DNA of 64,000 nucleotides from Propionibacteriaceae bacterium AM104-82 (GCA_027658995.1 JAQDQK010000001.1:186001-250000), one strand, 5' to 3'. Positions 37,315 to 45,778 are shown, counted from the first letter of the stretch. Notes: generated by a model from the sequence alone, not told the origin. Numbers and translations are program-made.

Positions 37315-37325
37315 GAGCGGCCCGT

Positions 37326-37347
37326 CCAAGGTTTGTTGAAGGTTTGT
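37326..37347 (-). promoter_or_regulatory. CarH-type operator, idi-crtE promoter-proximal pair
   Basis: On the minus strand two direct 11-bp units, ACAAACCTTCA (37347-37337) and ACAAACCTTGG (37336-37326), lie end to end just before the idi-crtE start, over the predicted transcription start. Confidence 0.7.
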
Positions 37348-37350
37348 GCA

Positions 37351-37379
37351 ACGATAACCCGCGCCTGACGCTGAGGCAA
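37351..37379 (-). promoter_or_regulatory. Candidate idi-crtE promoter
   Basis: On the minus strand TTGCCT (37379-37374) and TATCGT (37356-37351) are spaced by 17 bp. Operator pairs lie on both sides, at 37326-37347 and 37389-37410. Confidence 0.5.
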
Positions 37380-37388
37380 GGGCGGTGT

Positions 37389-37410
37389 GCAAGGTTTGTG
37401 GAATGCTTGC
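37389..37410. promoter_or_regulatory. CarH-type operator between idi-crtE and carH
   Basis: Minus-strand units GCAAGCATTCC (37410-37400) and ACAAACCTTGC (37399-37389) repeat the 11-bp spacing; ACACCG continues the ACA phase. On the plus strand TAGCGT (37411-37416) directly follows and could be the carH -10 box, so the site fits autoregulation. Confidence 0.6.
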
Positions 37411-37450
37411 TAGCGTTGCCCCAGCATTCGATTTCGGTCTGGAGGTGTGG

Positions 37451-38329
37451 GTGTTCACGATCAAGCAGGTCGCTGGCCTCACCGGCGTCTCGGAGGCGGT
37501 GCTGCGTGCGTGGGAGTCGCGCTACGGCGTGGTGACGCCCGAGCGCTCGGCCGGCCGGTACCGGCTCTACAGCGACGCCCAGATCGCGGTCCTGCGGGAG
37601 ATGGCGGCGCTCGTTGAGGCGGGCATGCCGCCGTCCCGGGCCGCGGCGGTCCTGCTGGCCGCCAGTCATCCGATGGGTCCCGCCACCGTGCGCGCAATCT
37701 CCTCGGGGCAGAGCGGTGAAGGCGCCGCGCTGATCCGTGCTGCCGCAAACCTCGACCCCGTGCAGTTGGACGCCGCGATCGCGGCGGCGGAACCCGGGCG
37801 GTTCGAGGCCTTCGCCGATCGCTGGCTTCCAGGCCGGTTGCGTGAGCTCGGCGATGCTTGGGCGGCGGGAGAGGTTGGCGTCGCCGGGGAACACTTCGCA
37901 AGCGCCGGCCTGATGCGCGCGATCGCCGCGGCGTTCGACGATGCCGGGCCGGTCGTGGTTCCCGGGCGGGTGCTCGTCGGACTGCCCCCGGGGGCGCGCC
38001 ATGAGGTGATGCTGTTCGCCTTCGCCGCCTGTCTCAAGCGCGCCGGGGCCGATGTCGTCTACCTCGGTGCCGACGTGCCCGCCTCCGACTGGGAGCGTGC
38101 CGCGAGCGAGCATCGCGCCCGCGCCGCCGTCATCGCCGTGACCAGCTACCGGCCCCGCACCGGGTCGGCGCAGGAGGTGGTCGATCGGCTCGCGTCCCTC
38201 GTTCCTCCGGTCGGGATCTGGGTCGGAGGGTCGCGTCGCTCCGACGTTACCGGAGGGCGACCGCTGCCAGACGCGCCGTCCGAGGCGGCCGCCGTGGTGA
38301 GGAGGAGCCTGCTTGCAGGCGGCGCGTGA
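37451..38329 (+). CDS. carH: CarH/LitR-type B12-dependent light-responsive MerR regulator
   Basis: A 292-aa protein: N-terminal MerR helix-turn-helix (FTIKQVAGLTGVSEAVLRAW, then SRYG and GRYRLY), a helical bundle, and a C-terminal cobalamin-binding Rossmann domain. The photoreceptor signature W-x9-EH is present as Trp137...Glu147-His148, and His184 in PPGARHEVML matches the lower cobalt ligand. In Thermus and Myxococcus such proteins bind DNA as tetramers with adenosylcobalamin in the dark and let go in light, turning on carotenoid genes. The residue after Trp137 is Ala, where Thermus CarH has its second His ligand. GTG at 37451 follows GGAGGT. Confidence 0.88.
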   Translation: MFTIKQVAGLTGVSEAVLRAWESRYGVVTPERSAGRYRLYSDAQIAVLREMAALVEAGMPPSRAAAVLLAASHPMGPATVRAISSGQSGEGAALIRAAANLDPVQLDAAIAAAEPGRFEAFADRWLPGRLRELGDAWAAGEVGVAGEHFASAGLMRAIAAAFDDAGPVVVPGRVLVGLPPGARHEVMLFAFAACLKRAGADVVYLGADVPASDWERAASEHRARAAVIAVTSYRPRTGSAQEVVDRLASLVPPVGIWVGGSRRSDVTGGRPLPDAPSEAAAVVRRSLLAGGA

Positions 38330-38334
38330 GACGC

Positions 38335-38382
38335 GGAAACCTTGAACAAACCTTAGACAGATCGCCTCGCGAGGGCTAGCCT
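38335..38382 (+). promoter_or_regulatory. tspO promoter with tandem CarH-type operator
   Basis: Units GGAAACCTTGA (38335-38345), ACAAACCTTAG (38346-38356) and a weak ACAGATCGCCT (38357-38367) are in 11-bp register. TAGACA (38354-38359) and TAGCCT (38377-38382) form a promoter with a 17-bp spacer, so bound regulator would cover the -35 box. Confidence 0.65.
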
Positions 38383-38415
38383 GGGTCGAAAGCAACTCTC
38401 GTGTGAGGAGTCCTC

Positions 38416-39201
38416 GTGAATCGCGATCTACTGCGCCAGGTCTGGGTGAGTGCCTCGGCTGCGCTCTGCGTGTACGGAACGCTGCTCGGCTTCGGGGTGA
38501 TCGGCACCCCCGTCGAGCAATCGGCAGGCGGGGCGCTGTCGGCGGACGCGACGCTGCTCGCTCCCGGCGGGCCGGCGTTCTCGATCTGGTCCGTGATCTA
38601 CCTGGGGCTCGCCGCCTACACGGTGTGGCAGTGGCTCCCCTCCAACAAGGAATCCGAGCGGGCGCGGGCCACCGGGTGGTTGGCCGGGTTGTCGATGCTG
38701 CTCAACGCCGCCTGGATCACCGTGACCCAATGGGGATGGATCTGGGTCAGCGTGGCCGTGATCGTGGCACTCGCTCTGACGCTGGGGCTGATCGTGCGTG
38801 CCCTGACGCTCCTTCCCGCGCAGGGCCGCGTGGAACGCGTCGTCGTCGACGGCACCTTCGGGCTCTACCTGGGCTGGGTCACCGTCGCCACCTGCGCGAA
38901 CATCGCCGCAGCGGGCGACACGGCGACCTTTCCCGCCCCCAACGTCCTTCCCGTGGTCGCCATGGTGGTGCTCGCCGCCGCGGCCGGGCTCGGTGTGCTC
39001 TACGCCCTCAGGTTCGGAGGTCGCCTGGCCGTCGCCGTTGCCGCGGCGTGGGGGCTTGCCTGGATCGCGGTGGCGAGGCTGACCGACCAGCCGCAGTCGA
39101 CCCCGGTGGGGGCGGTGGCCGTCGTGGCCGCGCTCATCGTGCTCGGTGCGGCGCTCGCGGTTCGGGCGCGGACCTCGGGCGTGCGGGTCGCCGCAGCCTA
39201 G
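38416..39201 (+). CDS. tspO: TspO/MBR-like tryptophan-rich membrane protein
   Basis: A 261-aa membrane protein with about seven hydrophobic helices and the TspO-like block GPAFSIWSVIYLGLAAYTVWQ, then ...LNAAWITVTQWGWIW. It belongs to the longer actinobacterial tryptophan-rich sensory protein type. TspO proteins bind porphyrins and influence pigment genes in Rhodobacter. Sharing the CarH-type operator suggests it belongs to the light response. GTG at 38416 with GAGGAG upstream. The last four bases overlap the next convergent gene. Confidence 0.75.
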   Translation: MNRDLLRQVWVSASAALCVYGTLLGFGVIGTPVEQSAGGALSADATLLAPGGPAFSIWSVIYLGLAAYTVWQWLPSNKESERARATGWLAGLSMLLNAAWITVTQWGWIWVSVAVIVALALTLGLIVRALTLLPAQGRVERVVVDGTFGLYLGWVTVATCANIAAAGDTATFPAPNVLPVVAMVVLAAAAGLGVLYALRFGGRLAVAVAAAWGLAWIAVARLTDQPQSTPVGAVAVVAALIVLGAALAVRARTSGVRVAAA

Positions 39202-39572
39202 CCCGCGGCGCGGTGCACTGCCTCGATCTGGGCGACCACGACCGTGTTGAGGCTGGCCAGGTGCGCGAAGTCCTTCGGCGGCTCGCCGCGGTACAGCGGA
39301 CGGACGGTGGTGAGCACCTCGAACAGTTCATCCTTGGTGAACTCCGGCTTGCGGGTGAGCAGGCGCAGGTCGCCGCGGGCACTGCGCAGGTCGCGGAGCC
39401 TTCCGCGCCAGCCGGGGTTCGACATGGGGGAGTCGGCCTGGTCCATGGCGTCGGCCAGTTGCCCGAGCGCGTCGATCAGCGCGTCGACCTCACCCTTGAC
39501 GGCGGCGCAGTCGAAGGCGGTCGTGGTGGCCGGCGCGTCGTCGCGCCCGAAGAACCTGCTCAAGATCCCCAT
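39198..39572 (-). CDS. Conserved hypothetical protein, helical
   Basis: A 124-aa mostly alpha-helical soluble protein starting MGILSRFFGRDD, with no signal peptide. I recognise no family. AAAGGCGG lies upstream of the ATG and codon use matches neighbours, so it is probably real. It is tail to tail with tspO (4-bp overlap). Confidence 0.65.
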   Translation of the reverse strand: MGILSRFFGRDDAPATTTAFDCAAVKGEVDALIDALGQLADAMDQADSPMSNPGWRGRLRDLRSARGDLRLLTRKPEFTKDELFEVLTTVRPLYRGEPPKDFAHLASLNTVVVAQIEAVHRAAG

Positions 39573-39700
39573 GGGGGTACCGCCTTTCGTCGCTGAACAG
39601 CAACACTATCTGCCTTCATCCCTTCGCACCTGATCGGGCCACTCGTAGCGCCGCGGGGCCACCCGAACGGATGGCCCCGCGGAGTGCCGCGTGGGAGTGC

Positions 39701-41173
39701 TCAGCGCAGCGTGAAGGTGTACTCCTGGGAGTTGCCCGCGACGTCGAAGACCACCAGCGTGTTGGTGCCCTTGACGGCGCCCATCACGCCCGGCTTGAGG
39801 AAGTTGACGTCGGACCACTGGTTGTCGGTCAGGTCCTTCTCGACGCCGTTGACGGTGACGCGGTCAACCTTGCCCGCGTCGTGCAGTTTGAAGCTGATCA
39901 CCTTGTAGCCCTTCTTGCCCGTCTTGTGGGTGAACGGCTTGCCCTCCTTGACGGTTGCGGTGGGGGCGGTCAGGTCGATCGTGAACGGCGCGGTGCGGGT
40001 CGCAGAGATGTTGCCCCACACGTCCTGGGCGTTGTAGCGGATCGTGTAGTCGCCCTCGGGGAGGTCGAGCGTGGCGCTGTGCTCGCCCGCGGTGGCGCCG
40101 TCGATGGCGGTCTGGGTGCTCTTCACGAGGCGGTCGCCGCTGTAGATGTTGGCGACGATGCGCTTCAGCCCGCGGTCGTCGGTCGCCGAGACCAGCAGTG
40201 ACAACTGGGTGGCGGGGCCGGCATCGGTCGGCTGCACCAGGCTCACCTCGGGCCGCGTGGTGTCGGGCACCTGCTTGTAGACGGCCTTGAGCCCCTTCAT
40301 GGGCACGGTCATCCCGGAGATGTAGTCCTCCTGGTTCCTGGAGGTGAGGTTGTAGGTGACGAGCGCGCCGTAGCCCTCGTCGACGGTGCGCTGCGCGTAG
40401 CCCGCCGCGCGGGCGGCGCCGGTCTGGGACAGGTCGACCGCGCCGGGGGAGAGTTGGTCCTTCGTCATGCCGTCGATGCCCGGCGGGCTCCAGGTGCCGT
40501 AGTAGGGGTTGTAGGCGTAGTCGATGTAGTCGGCGCCGTTCTCCCCGCCGTAGACCAGCGAGTTCATGGCGGGCCCGATGTTGTAGAAGGTGATCAGCTT
40601 CTCGTCGCCCAGACGCTCCCGCAGTGCCTTGACGAGGTACAGGAACGAGTAGGCGTTGGGCTGCGGGGTGCCGTTGACGCCGTACCTGGACCACTCGTCA
40701 TCGAAGTCGATGCCGTCGAGCCCGTAGGTGTCGACCACCTGCTCCAGTTGGGCCGCGAACGCGTCTGCCTCCTCGTAGCTCTGGAAGTTGGCGATGCCTG
40801 CGCCCTGGTGGTTACCGAGGATGGAGAGCAGCACCTTGGTGCCCTGCGCCTGCAGCGGCCGGACCTGGTGCTCGGCGTCGGCGAGGGTCTCGGTGACGCG
40901 CTCGTTGAGATGCAGGTAGGCCTTCTCCCCGTCCCAGTTGATGTTGGCGGCGAAGATGTTGGCGATGTCGAACGCGGGTCGAGTGGTGTTCTCGAGCGTG
41001 TAGTCGGCGACGTTGGCGAGGTTGTTGGAGTTGACCTCCACGTAGACGACGGTCCTGGGTTCGGTCGTCTCCTCGGCCCGCGCCTCTGGCGCGGCACCCA
41101 GGGCGCCGAACGCGAGGGCGGCGGCCGCCAGCGTCGCGGTGGCCCTGGCGCGCCACCTGATCGGTCGAGTCAT
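39701..41173 (-). CDS. Secreted endo-beta-N-acetylglucosaminidase, EndoH-like (GH18)
   Basis: A 490-aa exported glycosidase. Signal peptide about 1-33 (ending APEARA). The GH18 catalytic motif is DGIDFDDE at 153-160 with acid/base Glu160; the FDDEW form and YVEVNSNNLANVADYTL start resemble EndoH/EndoF, which cut between the two core GlcNAc residues of high-mannose N-glycans. Two Ig-like domains follow (from DTTRPEVSLVQP and DLTAPTATVKEG). No wall-sorting signal is seen. ATG at 41173 with AAAGGGG upstream; a LacI-type operator lies at 41231-41248. Chitinase is less likely given the motif and neighbours. Confidence 0.88.
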   Translation of the reverse strand: MTRPIRWRARATATLAAAALAFGALGAAPEARAEETTEPRTVVYVEVNSNNLANVADYTLENTTRPAFDIANIFAANINWDGEKAYLHLNERVTETLADAEHQVRPLQAQGTKVLLSILGNHQGAGIANFQSYEEADAFAAQLEQVVDTYGLDGIDFDDEWSRYGVNGTPQPNAYSFLYLVKALRERLGDEKLITFYNIGPAMNSLVYGGENGADYIDYAYNPYYGTWSPPGIDGMTKDQLSPGAVDLSQTGAARAAGYAQRTVDEGYGALVTYNLTSRNQEDYISGMTVPMKGLKAVYKQVPDTTRPEVSLVQPTDAGPATQLSLLVSATDDRGLKRIVANIYSGDRLVKSTQTAIDGATAGEHSATLDLPEGDYTIRYNAQDVWGNISATRTAPFTIDLTAPTATVKEGKPFTHKTGKKGYKVISFKLHDAGKVDRVTVNGVEKDLTDNQWSDVNFLKPGVMGAVKGTNTLVVFDVAGNSQEYTFTLR

Positions 41174-41230
41174 GAGTTGTCCCCTTTGTTGGACGGCTTC
41201 GTTGCTGTTCGTCGCAGGGAGCGACCGTCT

Positions 41231-41248
41231 CACTGTAGCGCTTAAGTT
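41231..41248. promoter_or_regulatory. LacI-family operator upstream of EndoH-like gene
   Basis: An 18-bp site centred on AGCGCT (CACTGT-AGCGCT-TAAGTT), matching the 44599 site at 14 of 18 positions, 58 bp before the start codon. Confidence 0.65.
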
Positions 41249-41354
41249 GCGCAATCTGGAGAGTTGTGAAGGAATACACGGCTGATATTCCCCGTCGCCT
41301 TGCAAAGGGGCCCCAATGTGGCGCGATACAACTTAACCGCATGAGTGGGGAAGC

Positions 41355-41396
41355 GACGAGGCCCCGCCGCGCATTTCGCATCGGCGGGGCCTCGTC
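41355..41396. terminator. Terminator after the ABC importer operon
   Basis: A perfect 15-bp stem: GACGAGGCCCCGCCG (41355-41369) with CGGCGGGGCCTCGTC (41382-41396), loop of 12. It lies just past the last permease gene, separating it from the EndoH-like gene. Confidence 0.85.
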
Positions 41397-41407
41397 GGAG
41401 GATCGGG

Positions 41408-42313
41408 TCAGCCCTTCAGCGCGCCCTCCTGGACGCCCTTGAAGAAGAACCGCTGGGTGAAGGAGAACATCACGATGATCGGGATCAGCGCGATCATGGT
41501 GCCCGCAGCGATCAGGCGCGGGTCGACCGCGAAGTTGCCGTTCAGGTAGGCCATGCCGACCGTCAGCGTGTACTTCGACGGATCCGTGAGCACGATCAGC
41601 GGCCACAGGAAGTCGTCCCAGGCGCCGATGAAGGCGAAGATCGCGACCACGGCGACCATGCCGCGGATGTTGGGCCAGGCGATGTGGCGGATCCGCTGCC
41701 AGGTCGTCGCCCCGTCGACCGTCGCGGCGTCGAGGACGTCCTGGGGGATCATCCGGCAGGCCGTCGCGATCAGCAGGACGTTCATGGCGCCCACGGCGCC
41801 GGGCAGGAAGACGCCCCACAGGGTGTCGGCGAGGCCGAGCATCCTGATCGTCAGGAAGTTGCTGGTGACGGTGACCTCACCGGGAAGCAGCAGCGTCGAC
41901 AGCAGGATCGCCATCGCGATGATCTTGCCCTTGAAGCGCATGCAGCCCAGCGCGTAGCCGGCGAAGGTGGAGAGCACCACGTTGCTGATCACGGTTCCCA
42001 TCGACACGAGCAGCGAGTGCCACGCGTAGGTGTAGACGGGGACGATGTCGGTGACCTTCTGGTAGTTCACCAGCGTCGGGTCCTGCGGGATCAGGTTGGG
42101 CGGGAACGAGTAGATGTTCTCGTCCGCGCTCTTCAGTGAGGTGGACAACTGCCACAGGAACGGGCCGACGACGATCGCCAGCATCGCGAGCAGCAGCGCG
42201 TAGCGCCCGATCAGGCCGCCCAGCGACGGCTTCGAGAAGTCGCCAGAGCCGCGCTTGCGGTAGATCCGCTCCTTGGTGGGGGCGATGGGGGCGTCGACGG
42301 TCGTGGTGCTCAT
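41408..42313 (-). CDS. Carbohydrate ABC transporter permease (MalG type)
   Basis: A 301-aa permease with six helices and the EAA loop DAATVDGATTWQRIRHIAWP that contacts the ATPase. The N terminus has a basic cytoplasmic tail. It overlaps the MalF-type gene by 4 bp. In CUT1 systems this subunit helps import oligosaccharides; no ATPase gene is present, so a shared MsmK/UgpC-type ATPase is expected elsewhere. Confidence 0.92.
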   Translation of the reverse strand: MSTTTVDAPIAPTKERIYRKRGSGDFSKPSLGGLIGRYALLLAMLAIVVGPFLWQLSTSLKSADENIYSFPPNLIPQDPTLVNYQKVTDIVPVYTYAWHSLLVSMGTVISNVVLSTFAGYALGCMRFKGKIIAMAILLSTLLLPGEVTVTSNFLTIRMLGLADTLWGVFLPGAVGAMNVLLIATACRMIPQDVLDAATVDGATTWQRIRHIAWPNIRGMVAVVAIFAFIGAWDDFLWPLIVLTDPSKYTLTVGMAYLNGNFAVDPRLIAAGTMIALIPIIVMFSFTQRFFFKGVQEGALKG

Positions 42314-43188
42314 GCTGCCTTCTTCTCACGGTTCATGAACGCGATCGCGATCAGGGGGACCAGCGTCAGCAGGAACAGCGCAACGCTGATGGCGGAGGCG
42401 TATCCGACGTTGCCCGTCAGGCCGGAGCCGACCTGGCGGATCAGCATCACCAGCGACATGTCGTAGCCGCCGGGGCCGCCGGTGCCCTTGGAGAGCACCT
42501 CCAGTTCTGTGAACACGCGCATCGCCGAGACCGCGATCAGCACGCAGATCAGCAGCATCGCGCCGCGCACGCCCGGGATCGTGACGTGCAGGAAGCGGCG
42601 GAAGCTGCCCGCGCCGTCGAGCTGGGCCGCCTCGTGGAGTTCCTTGCCGACGTTACCCAGCGCCGCCAGGTAGACGACCATGTAGTAGCCGAGGCCCTTC
42701 CACACCGTCAGCAGGATGGAGCAGCCGAGCAGCAGCCAGCGGTCGACCAGGAAGGGGACCGGCTGATCGGTCAGCCCCAGGAAGTCGAGCGACTGGTTGA
42801 TGATGCCGCGGCTGTCGAAGAGCCACTGCCAGATCAGCGCGACCACCACGACCGAGGCGATCACGGGGAAGTAGAAGGTGGTGCGGAAGAACGAGATGCC
42901 GGGGATGACCTTCTCGACGAGCAGCGCGAGAAGCAGCGGCAGGATCGTCAGCAGCGGCACGCAGGCCACAACGTAGATCAGGCAGGTGACGATCGCGTTC
43001 CAGAACATCTCGTCGCCGAGCATCCGCTCGTAGTTGCCGAGGCCGATGAAGGTCGGAGGCTTCAGTGGCCGGGCGTTGGTGAAGCTCAGGAAGACCGTGT
43101 TGAGAAACGGCCAGAGCGAGAACACCAGCACCCAGATGATGGCGGGAGCCACGAGGAGCCAGGGGGTGAACCACTTATGGGACCTCAT
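42310..43188 (-). CDS. Carbohydrate ABC transporter permease (MalF type)
   Basis: A 292-aa permease with six membrane helices and the EAA-type loop EAAQLDGAGSFRRFLHVTIP. First helix LLVAPAIIWVLVFSLWPFLN. Downstream of the binding-protein gene and overlapping malG-type start (ATGA). Confidence 0.92.
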   Translation of the reverse strand: MRSHKWFTPWLLVAPAIIWVLVFSLWPFLNTVFLSFTNARPLKPPTFIGLGNYERMLGDEMFWNAIVTCLIYVVACVPLLTILPLLLALLVEKVIPGISFFRTTFYFPVIASVVVVALIWQWLFDSRGIINQSLDFLGLTDQPVPFLVDRWLLLGCSILLTVWKGLGYYMVVYLAALGNVGKELHEAAQLDGAGSFRRFLHVTIPGVRGAMLLICVLIAVSAMRVFTELEVLSKGTGGPGGYDMSLVMLIRQVGSGLTGNVGYASAISVALFLLTLVPLIAIAFMNREKKAA

Positions 43189-43230
43189 GACAGTCCCTCC
43201 TATCCGGGTGCTGGTGTCTTGGGTTGGTTC

Positions 43231-44553
43231 CTACTGATCGACCCGGTTGTCGTTGGCGTACTTGACGATCTTGTCGAGCGTGTCCTTCGCGGGGGCCGAG
43301 CCGTTGATCGCGAGGGCCATCTGCTGGTTCATGTAGGTCGTCATGTCGCCGGTCCACTGGAACGGGAGGGCCTTGGCGTCCTTCATGGCGCCGAACACGA
43401 CGTCGATGGCGGCGAGCTGCTTCGGGTCGGTGATCGACGAGGAGATCGCCTCGACGACCTGGTCGCTTCCCTCAGCGGTGCCAGGGGCGGTGCCGGTGGC
43501 GATGGTGGAGAACGCGACCTGGTTCTCGACATTGGTCACGTACTCGGCGAAGGCGAGCGCGGCCTCGGGGTTCTTGGACTCCTTCGAGACGTTGATGCCC
43601 TGCACGTACAGCGGAGCGACGCCGAGGCGCGGGGTCGCGACGGTGTTCTGCAGCAGCTTCGGGGCGTCCTTCGCCAGGTCGGTGCTGAAGCCGGTGCCGC
43701 CGGTGGTGAAGGCGACCTTCTCCTGGATGAACGCCTGGGCGTTGCCGCCGTAGGAGCCGGTCAGGGCCTCCGCGGGCATCGCGCCCGCCTTGTACGCGGC
43801 GGCGTACTTCTCGACGAGCGAAACGGCCTCGTCCGAGTTGAAGACGAACTCGCCGTCGGCGTTGATGAGCTCGATGCCCTCCGAGGCGAACGCGTCGAGG
43901 GTCGGGATCGAGCTGATCAGCTGGACCTTGCCCTTCGATTCCCCTGCGACCTTCTCGGCGAGCGTGAGCAACTCGTCGAGCGTCTTGGGCAGATTCTGCT
44001 CGGTCACGCCGTAGGGCTGGAGCTGGGCGAGGTTCCACCACGAGGCGTCGCTGGAGAGGTACCAGGGCAGGCCGTAGGTGCCCTCGACGCCCGGGTACTG
44101 CGAGTAGGACTCCCAGCCGCCGGCGTTGTACTTGGCCTTCAGCTCCGGGTCGGCCGTGTTCAGGTCGAGGAGCTTTCCTGCGGAGACCAGCGGGTAGGCG
44201 ATGTCCGGCGGCAGGTTCAGCACGTCGGGCAGCGTGTTGGAGTTGGCCTGGCTCAGGATCTTGTCCTGGTAGCCGTCGCCGGGCTGGTCGAGCCACTCGA
44301 CCTTGACCTTCGGGTTCTCCTTCTCGAAGTCGGTGATCAACTTCTCGAAGTAGGGGGTGAACTTCTCGTTCTTCAGCGACCAGGTCTGGAACTGAATGTT
44401 GCCGCTGAGCTCGCCGCCCTTGTCGATGGCGCTGCCGGTGGGCTTGGGGTCCTCGGTCCCCGGGCCACCGGTGGCACCGGTGCAGGCGGTCAGGGCGAAG
44501 GCGCCTGTGAGCGCCAGGGCTACGCCCGCGAACCAACGCTTGGATTTTGTCAT
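43231..44553 (-). CDS. Extracellular sugar-binding lipoprotein of ABC importer
   Basis: A 440-aa solute-binding protein (family 1). Lipobox LTAC at about 21-24 follows a short lipoprotein signal. The mature part has the two-lobe pattern (SGNIQFQTWSLKNEKFTPYF; VEWLDQPGDGYQDKI). Between EndoH, GH5 and GH38 genes the likely ligand is Man(n)GlcNAc released from N-glycans. GGAAG precedes the ATG; a LacI-type operator is 46 bp upstream. Confidence 0.9.
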   Translation of the reverse strand: MTKSKRWFAGVALALTGAFALTACTGATGGPGTEDPKPTGSAIDKGGELSGNIQFQTWSLKNEKFTPYFEKLITDFEKENPKVKVEWLDQPGDGYQDKILSQANSNTLPDVLNLPPDIAYPLVSAGKLLDLNTADPELKAKYNAGGWESYSQYPGVEGTYGLPWYLSSDASWWNLAQLQPYGVTEQNLPKTLDELLTLAEKVAGESKGKVQLISSIPTLDAFASEGIELINADGEFVFNSDEAVSLVEKYAAAYKAGAMPAEALTGSYGGNAQAFIQEKVAFTTGGTGFSTDLAKDAPKLLQNTVATPRLGVAPLYVQGINVSKESKNPEAALAFAEYVTNVENQVAFSTIATGTAPGTAEGSDQVVEAISSSITDPKQLAAIDVVFGAMKDAKALPFQWTGDMTTYMNQQMALAINGSAPAKDTLDKIVKYANDNRVDQ

Positions 44554-44598
44554 CGTGCACTTCCTTGAGCCGAACGTCCGCTGTGTCGCAACCTCATC

Positions 44599-44616
44599 AA
44601 CTACAGCGCTTTAGTT
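44599..44616. promoter_or_regulatory. LacI-family operator upstream of the ABC importer
   Basis: AACTACAGCGCTTTAGTT is a near-perfect palindrome (AACTA...TAGTT around AGCGCT), between the lacI-type stop and the binding-protein start. Confidence 0.75.
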
Positions 44617-44663
44617 GGATTAAACGAAAGGCTGGGCCCGTATCAAGCCGGGTGATCAAAACG

Positions 44664-45710
44664 TTATCTTGGTGCAGCGGTTGATTCGCGCTGTACGACG
44701 TGCATCTCCATGGCCGCCGGGGCGGTGTTCTCGTGGGCGAGGAGCTCAAGCATCTGGCCGGCGGCCACCCTGCCGAGCGCGACGGCGTCGCGGTTGAGCG
44801 CGGTGAGCGTCGGATGCAGCACCTGGCACGTCGTCGAGTCCTCCCAGGACACGATCGACACGTCGCCCGGGATCGAAAGGCCGGCCGCCGCGGTCGCCCT
44901 CATTCCCGCGAGCGCCATCACCTCGGAGTCGTAGACGATCGCAGTGGGCGGCTGCGGGGCCGCGAGCAGTCGCGAGGTCGCGAGCCTTGCCAACTCGGGA
45001 TCGAAGTTGCCAGACAGTGTCTGGCCCCAGATGCCGTGGTCGATGCAGAACTGCGCGAAGGCGTCCATCCGCTCCTGCGTGTGCCGGAAGCTCTGGTCGC
45101 CGGTGATGAACGCGATCCGGGTGTGGCCGAGCTCGTCCAGGTGCTGCACGATCAGCCGCATGGCGGCCCCGTTGTCGACCCGGATGCTCCGCATCCGTTC
45201 GGTGTCGATGTCGCCGCCGACGATGATGGTCGGGGCGTCGAGGGTGGTGAGGGTCTGGGCTCGCGGGTCGTTGATGCGCGGGTCGAGCACCAGGATGCCG
45301 TCGACGCGTCCGTCGCTCATCCATGCCTGGTGAAGCGCGATTTCGCTTGCCATGTCGGTGGCCATCTGGAGCAGGAGCGAGTAGCCGTGCGGGCTCAGTT
45401 CCGCCTGGACCCCCGCGATGAGCTTCGCGAAGAAGATCTCCTCGCCGATCACCTCTGCCGGACGGGTCAGCACCAGCCCGATGGCCTCGGCGTTCTTGCC
45501 CATCAGCGTCTGTGCCGCGTGGCTCGGGCGCCAGTTGAGCTCCTTGGCGACCGCGAGGATCCTTGCCCTCGTGGCGTCCGAGACGCCCCGCTTGCCGTTG
45601 ATCGCCATCGATACTGCGCCGCTTGTCACCCCGGCGCGCTCGGCGATGTCGGCGATCGTGACGCGCTTCTTCTTGCGCCCCGCCGACGGGGTTGCGCTGT
45701 TCTCGGCCAT
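44664..45710 (-). CDS. LacI-family transcriptional regulator of the glycan locus
   Basis: A 348-aa repressor: DNA-binding N terminus VTIADIAERAGVTSGAVSMA with hinge helix (WRPSHAAQTLMG), then a periplasmic-binding-like sensor domain (AIGLVLTRPAEV, VDGILVLDPRIN, RIAFITGDQSFRHTQERMD). ATG at 45710 follows GGAGG; an upstream TTG is less likely. It lies between its presumed targets and the three AGCGCT operators around it fit its family. Effector probably a mannose-containing oligosaccharide. Confidence 0.92.
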   Translation of the reverse strand: MAENSATPSAGRKKKRVTIADIAERAGVTSGAVSMAINGKRGVSDATRARILAVAKELNWRPSHAAQTLMGKNAEAIGLVLTRPAEVIGEEIFFAKLIAGVQAELSPHGYSLLLQMATDMASEIALHQAWMSDGRVDGILVLDPRINDPRAQTLTTLDAPTIIVGGDIDTERMRSIRVDNGAAMRLIVQHLDELGHTRIAFITGDQSFRHTQERMDAFAQFCIDHGIWGQTLSGNFDPELARLATSRLLAAPQPPTAIVYDSEVMALAGMRATAAAGLSIPGDVSIVSWEDSTTCQVLHPTLTALNRDAVALGRVAAGQMLELLAHENTAPAAMEMHVVQRESTAAPR

Positions 45711-45778
45711 GGTGCCTCCACTCAACTTCTTCAGCGAACCATACCGGGCGCCGTCAGAACTGGGGGATTGGCATCGCC

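Noticed and set aside
37315..37482. N-terminal extension of the Idi-CrtE fusion upstream of 37314
   Set aside because: It would translate through the promoter and operator repeats and has no similarity to Idi; ATG 37314 fits the family start.
41318..41340. Possible fourth LacI operator (ACAACTTAA)
   Set aside because: Only the outer half resembles the others; the AGCGCT centre is missing.
42136..44568. 810-aa plus-strand ORF opposite the ABC importer genes
   Set aside because: Spans three real minus-strand genes and their gaps; biased composition and no recognisable motif.
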